The notes under the pieces: model-generated
Database searches by the model: none
Seen by the model: the letters and a program-made list of their open reading frames with translations, nothing else
What the model was told of the DNA's origin: nothing
Program-made: the position numbers and the translations under genes
Part shown: positions 63,188 through 64,000 of the stretch, in pieces
Numbering within the stretch: position 1 is the stretch's first letter
How the letters are laid out: every line of letters begins with the position of its first letter
Assembly (NCBI RefSeq): GCF_016876135.2
Contig: NZ_JACAOD020000006.1
Coordinates: forward strand, 1-64,000
Direction: 5' to 3'
DNA from: Candidatus Phytoplasma meliae
Lineage (GTDB): Bacteria; Bacillota_I; Bacilli_A; Acholeplasmatales; Acholeplasmataceae
Length of the DNA stretch: 64,000 nt

Positions 63188-64000
63188 TTAAATATCGTCT
63201 TTTAAAGCTAAATAAAGACATTTATTAGTTCCTAGAACTTGATTAATATATAAATTAGGGATCCATAAAATATTATTAGAAGCATCAACTACTAACCACA
63301 AATTGTTTCTTTGTAACAACGATATTTTGCGATTAATCAAAAAAGTTTTTAATTTTTGAGTACCAAAAGGAAATTTTAATATGTCACCGTTTTTTTTATG
63401 ACGAATAGTTAAAGGGAGTATAATATGGTGACTATCATAACTAATAGGTTGTATCTTGGAAGAAAAGAAAGCAACAGCAGCGGAGCAAGAGGAAGCGGCA
63501 AGTAAAGGGGGTTTCAAGTTGTTGTTTGTTTTCATACCTAAGTTGTTGCAAGTCATTAATCCAAACCAAAAATAACTTTTAACCAAGTAAAATCCTAAAT
63601 GAAGACACCAAGATAAATTAGGTTTAAGGGGGTTATTTAATCCTTTAACTATGCTTTTAATTAAACCAAAATTTTTATTAAGATTAGCTTGTTCTAATAA
63701 AAAAAGAATAATATCTTGTTGAATAACTATATCAAGCAGTAAAAAAGATTTAAGATCAAACAAAGGTGGGTTGGCGCTGTTGGATTTAGTTTGGGTTTGA
63801 ATGGTTTTGTTTGAAGGTAACAACACATAACTACTTTGTTGCCCTTGTTGTCTGTGATCTAATTGTTGTTCTTTAATAAAGGCAAGAGTAGTTTTTCTAA
63901 TAAAATGATGTGTTTCTAAAAGTTGACAAGAAAAACGTTTCACATTAGCCAAAAAAGCAGTCTTTTCTTGTAAATAAGGGATAACACGATGCCTGATATA
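63188..64000 (-). CDS. tilS: tRNA(Ile)-lysidine synthase, C-terminal part (runs off the right edge)
   Basis: The minus frame is open to the window edge, giving 270 codons; the true start is outside. At the edge it reads YIRHRVIPYLQEKTAFLANV, matching the TilS motif (N-x-x-R-H-x-[VI]-[IL]-P-x-L). The C-terminal domain has LPLTIRHKKNGDILKFPFGTQKLKTFLINRKISLLQRN and ILWIPNL (63231-63408), with the family pattern R-x-x-x-G-D-x-...-G-x-x-K-L-x-x-x-[FL]-I-[DN]-x-K-[IV]. TilS makes lysidine at C34 of the minor tRNA-Ile so that it reads AUA, a very common codon here. ftsH follows downstream, the usual Firmicutes order. Confidence 0.88.
   Translation of the reverse strand, partial: YIRHRVIPYLQEKTAFLANVKRFSCQLLETHHFIRKTTLAFIKEQQLDHRQQGQQSSYVLLPSNKTIQTQTKSNSANPPLFDLKSFLLLDIVIQQDIILFLLEQANLNKNFGLIKSIVKGLNNPLKPNLSWCLHLGFYLVKSYFWFGLMTCNNLGMKTNNNLKPPLLAASSCSAAVAFFSSKIQPISYDSHHIILPLTIRHKKNGDILKFPFGTQKLKTFLINRKISLLQRNNLWLVVDASNNILWIPNLYINQVLGTNKCLYLALKDDI

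Overview
The window reads as a chromosomal segment of a 'Candidatus Phytoplasma' (class Mollicutes), probably close to the aster yellows group. It is extremely AT-rich. Translation follows the standard code: UGA is used as a stop (for example at 16349-16351) and an RF2 gene is present, unlike Mycoplasma and Spiroplasma. The housekeeping genes are of low-GC Gram-positive type (PolC, NusA-YlxR-IF2-RbfA, SufS/SufU, DarA, MetNQI). The accessory genes look phytoplasma-like: a DUF2963-like tail, signal-peptide-bearing small proteins, and repeat-rich membrane proteins. The species cannot be fixed from the sequence alone.

Layout. 0-1.9 kb: the 5' part of a secreted coiled-coil protein running off the left edge, then about 1.1 kb without a convincing gene. 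1.9-5.9 kb: pgi, a MATE exporter and pfkA on the minus strand. 5.9-7.2 kb: an AT-rich stretch without genes. 7.2-11.5 kb: the plus-strand translation cluster nusA-ylxR-infB-rbfA, then pth. 11.6-23.3 kb: mostly minus strand, with a CorC/TlyC-type membrane protein, priA, tRNA-Ser, ackA, a hemolysin III family protein, secG, pcrA and glnS. 24.1-31.9 kb: plus strand, with argS, tRNA-Leu, polC and trpS. 32-40.3 kb: minus strand, with sufU, sufS, tyrS, rplS, trmD, rpsP, prfB and secA. 40.8-45.4 kb: an accessory surface block with a giant 10-residue-repeat protein, an overlapping gene pair behind a promoter with a 14-A tract, and a doubly anchored repeat protein. 45.8-51 kb: uvrA, a small candidate secreted effector and a fused amino-acid transporter. 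51.4-64 kb: minus strand, with a nitroreductase, cysS, gltX, rpsI/rplM, a DJ-1/PfpI protein, rpsO, darA, metI-metQ-metN, rluD, ftsH and a partial tilS.

How it fits together. The core genes encode translation, Sec secretion (secA, secG), DNA repair and replication (uvrA, pcrA, priA, polC), minimal glycolysis and acetate formation (pgi, pfkA, ackA), Fe-S assembly, and uptake of amino acids the cell probably cannot make. The accessory block would send its products through the same Sec system to the cell surface or the host. The most interesting signals are there: a homopolymeric tract between the -35 and -10 boxes of a secreted-protein promoter (candidate phase switch), duplicated terminator repeats bracketing the cassette, and an overlapping or frameshifted gene pair. 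Around them are two small families of dispersed 29-nt and about 56-nt repeats that may be scars of mobile units.
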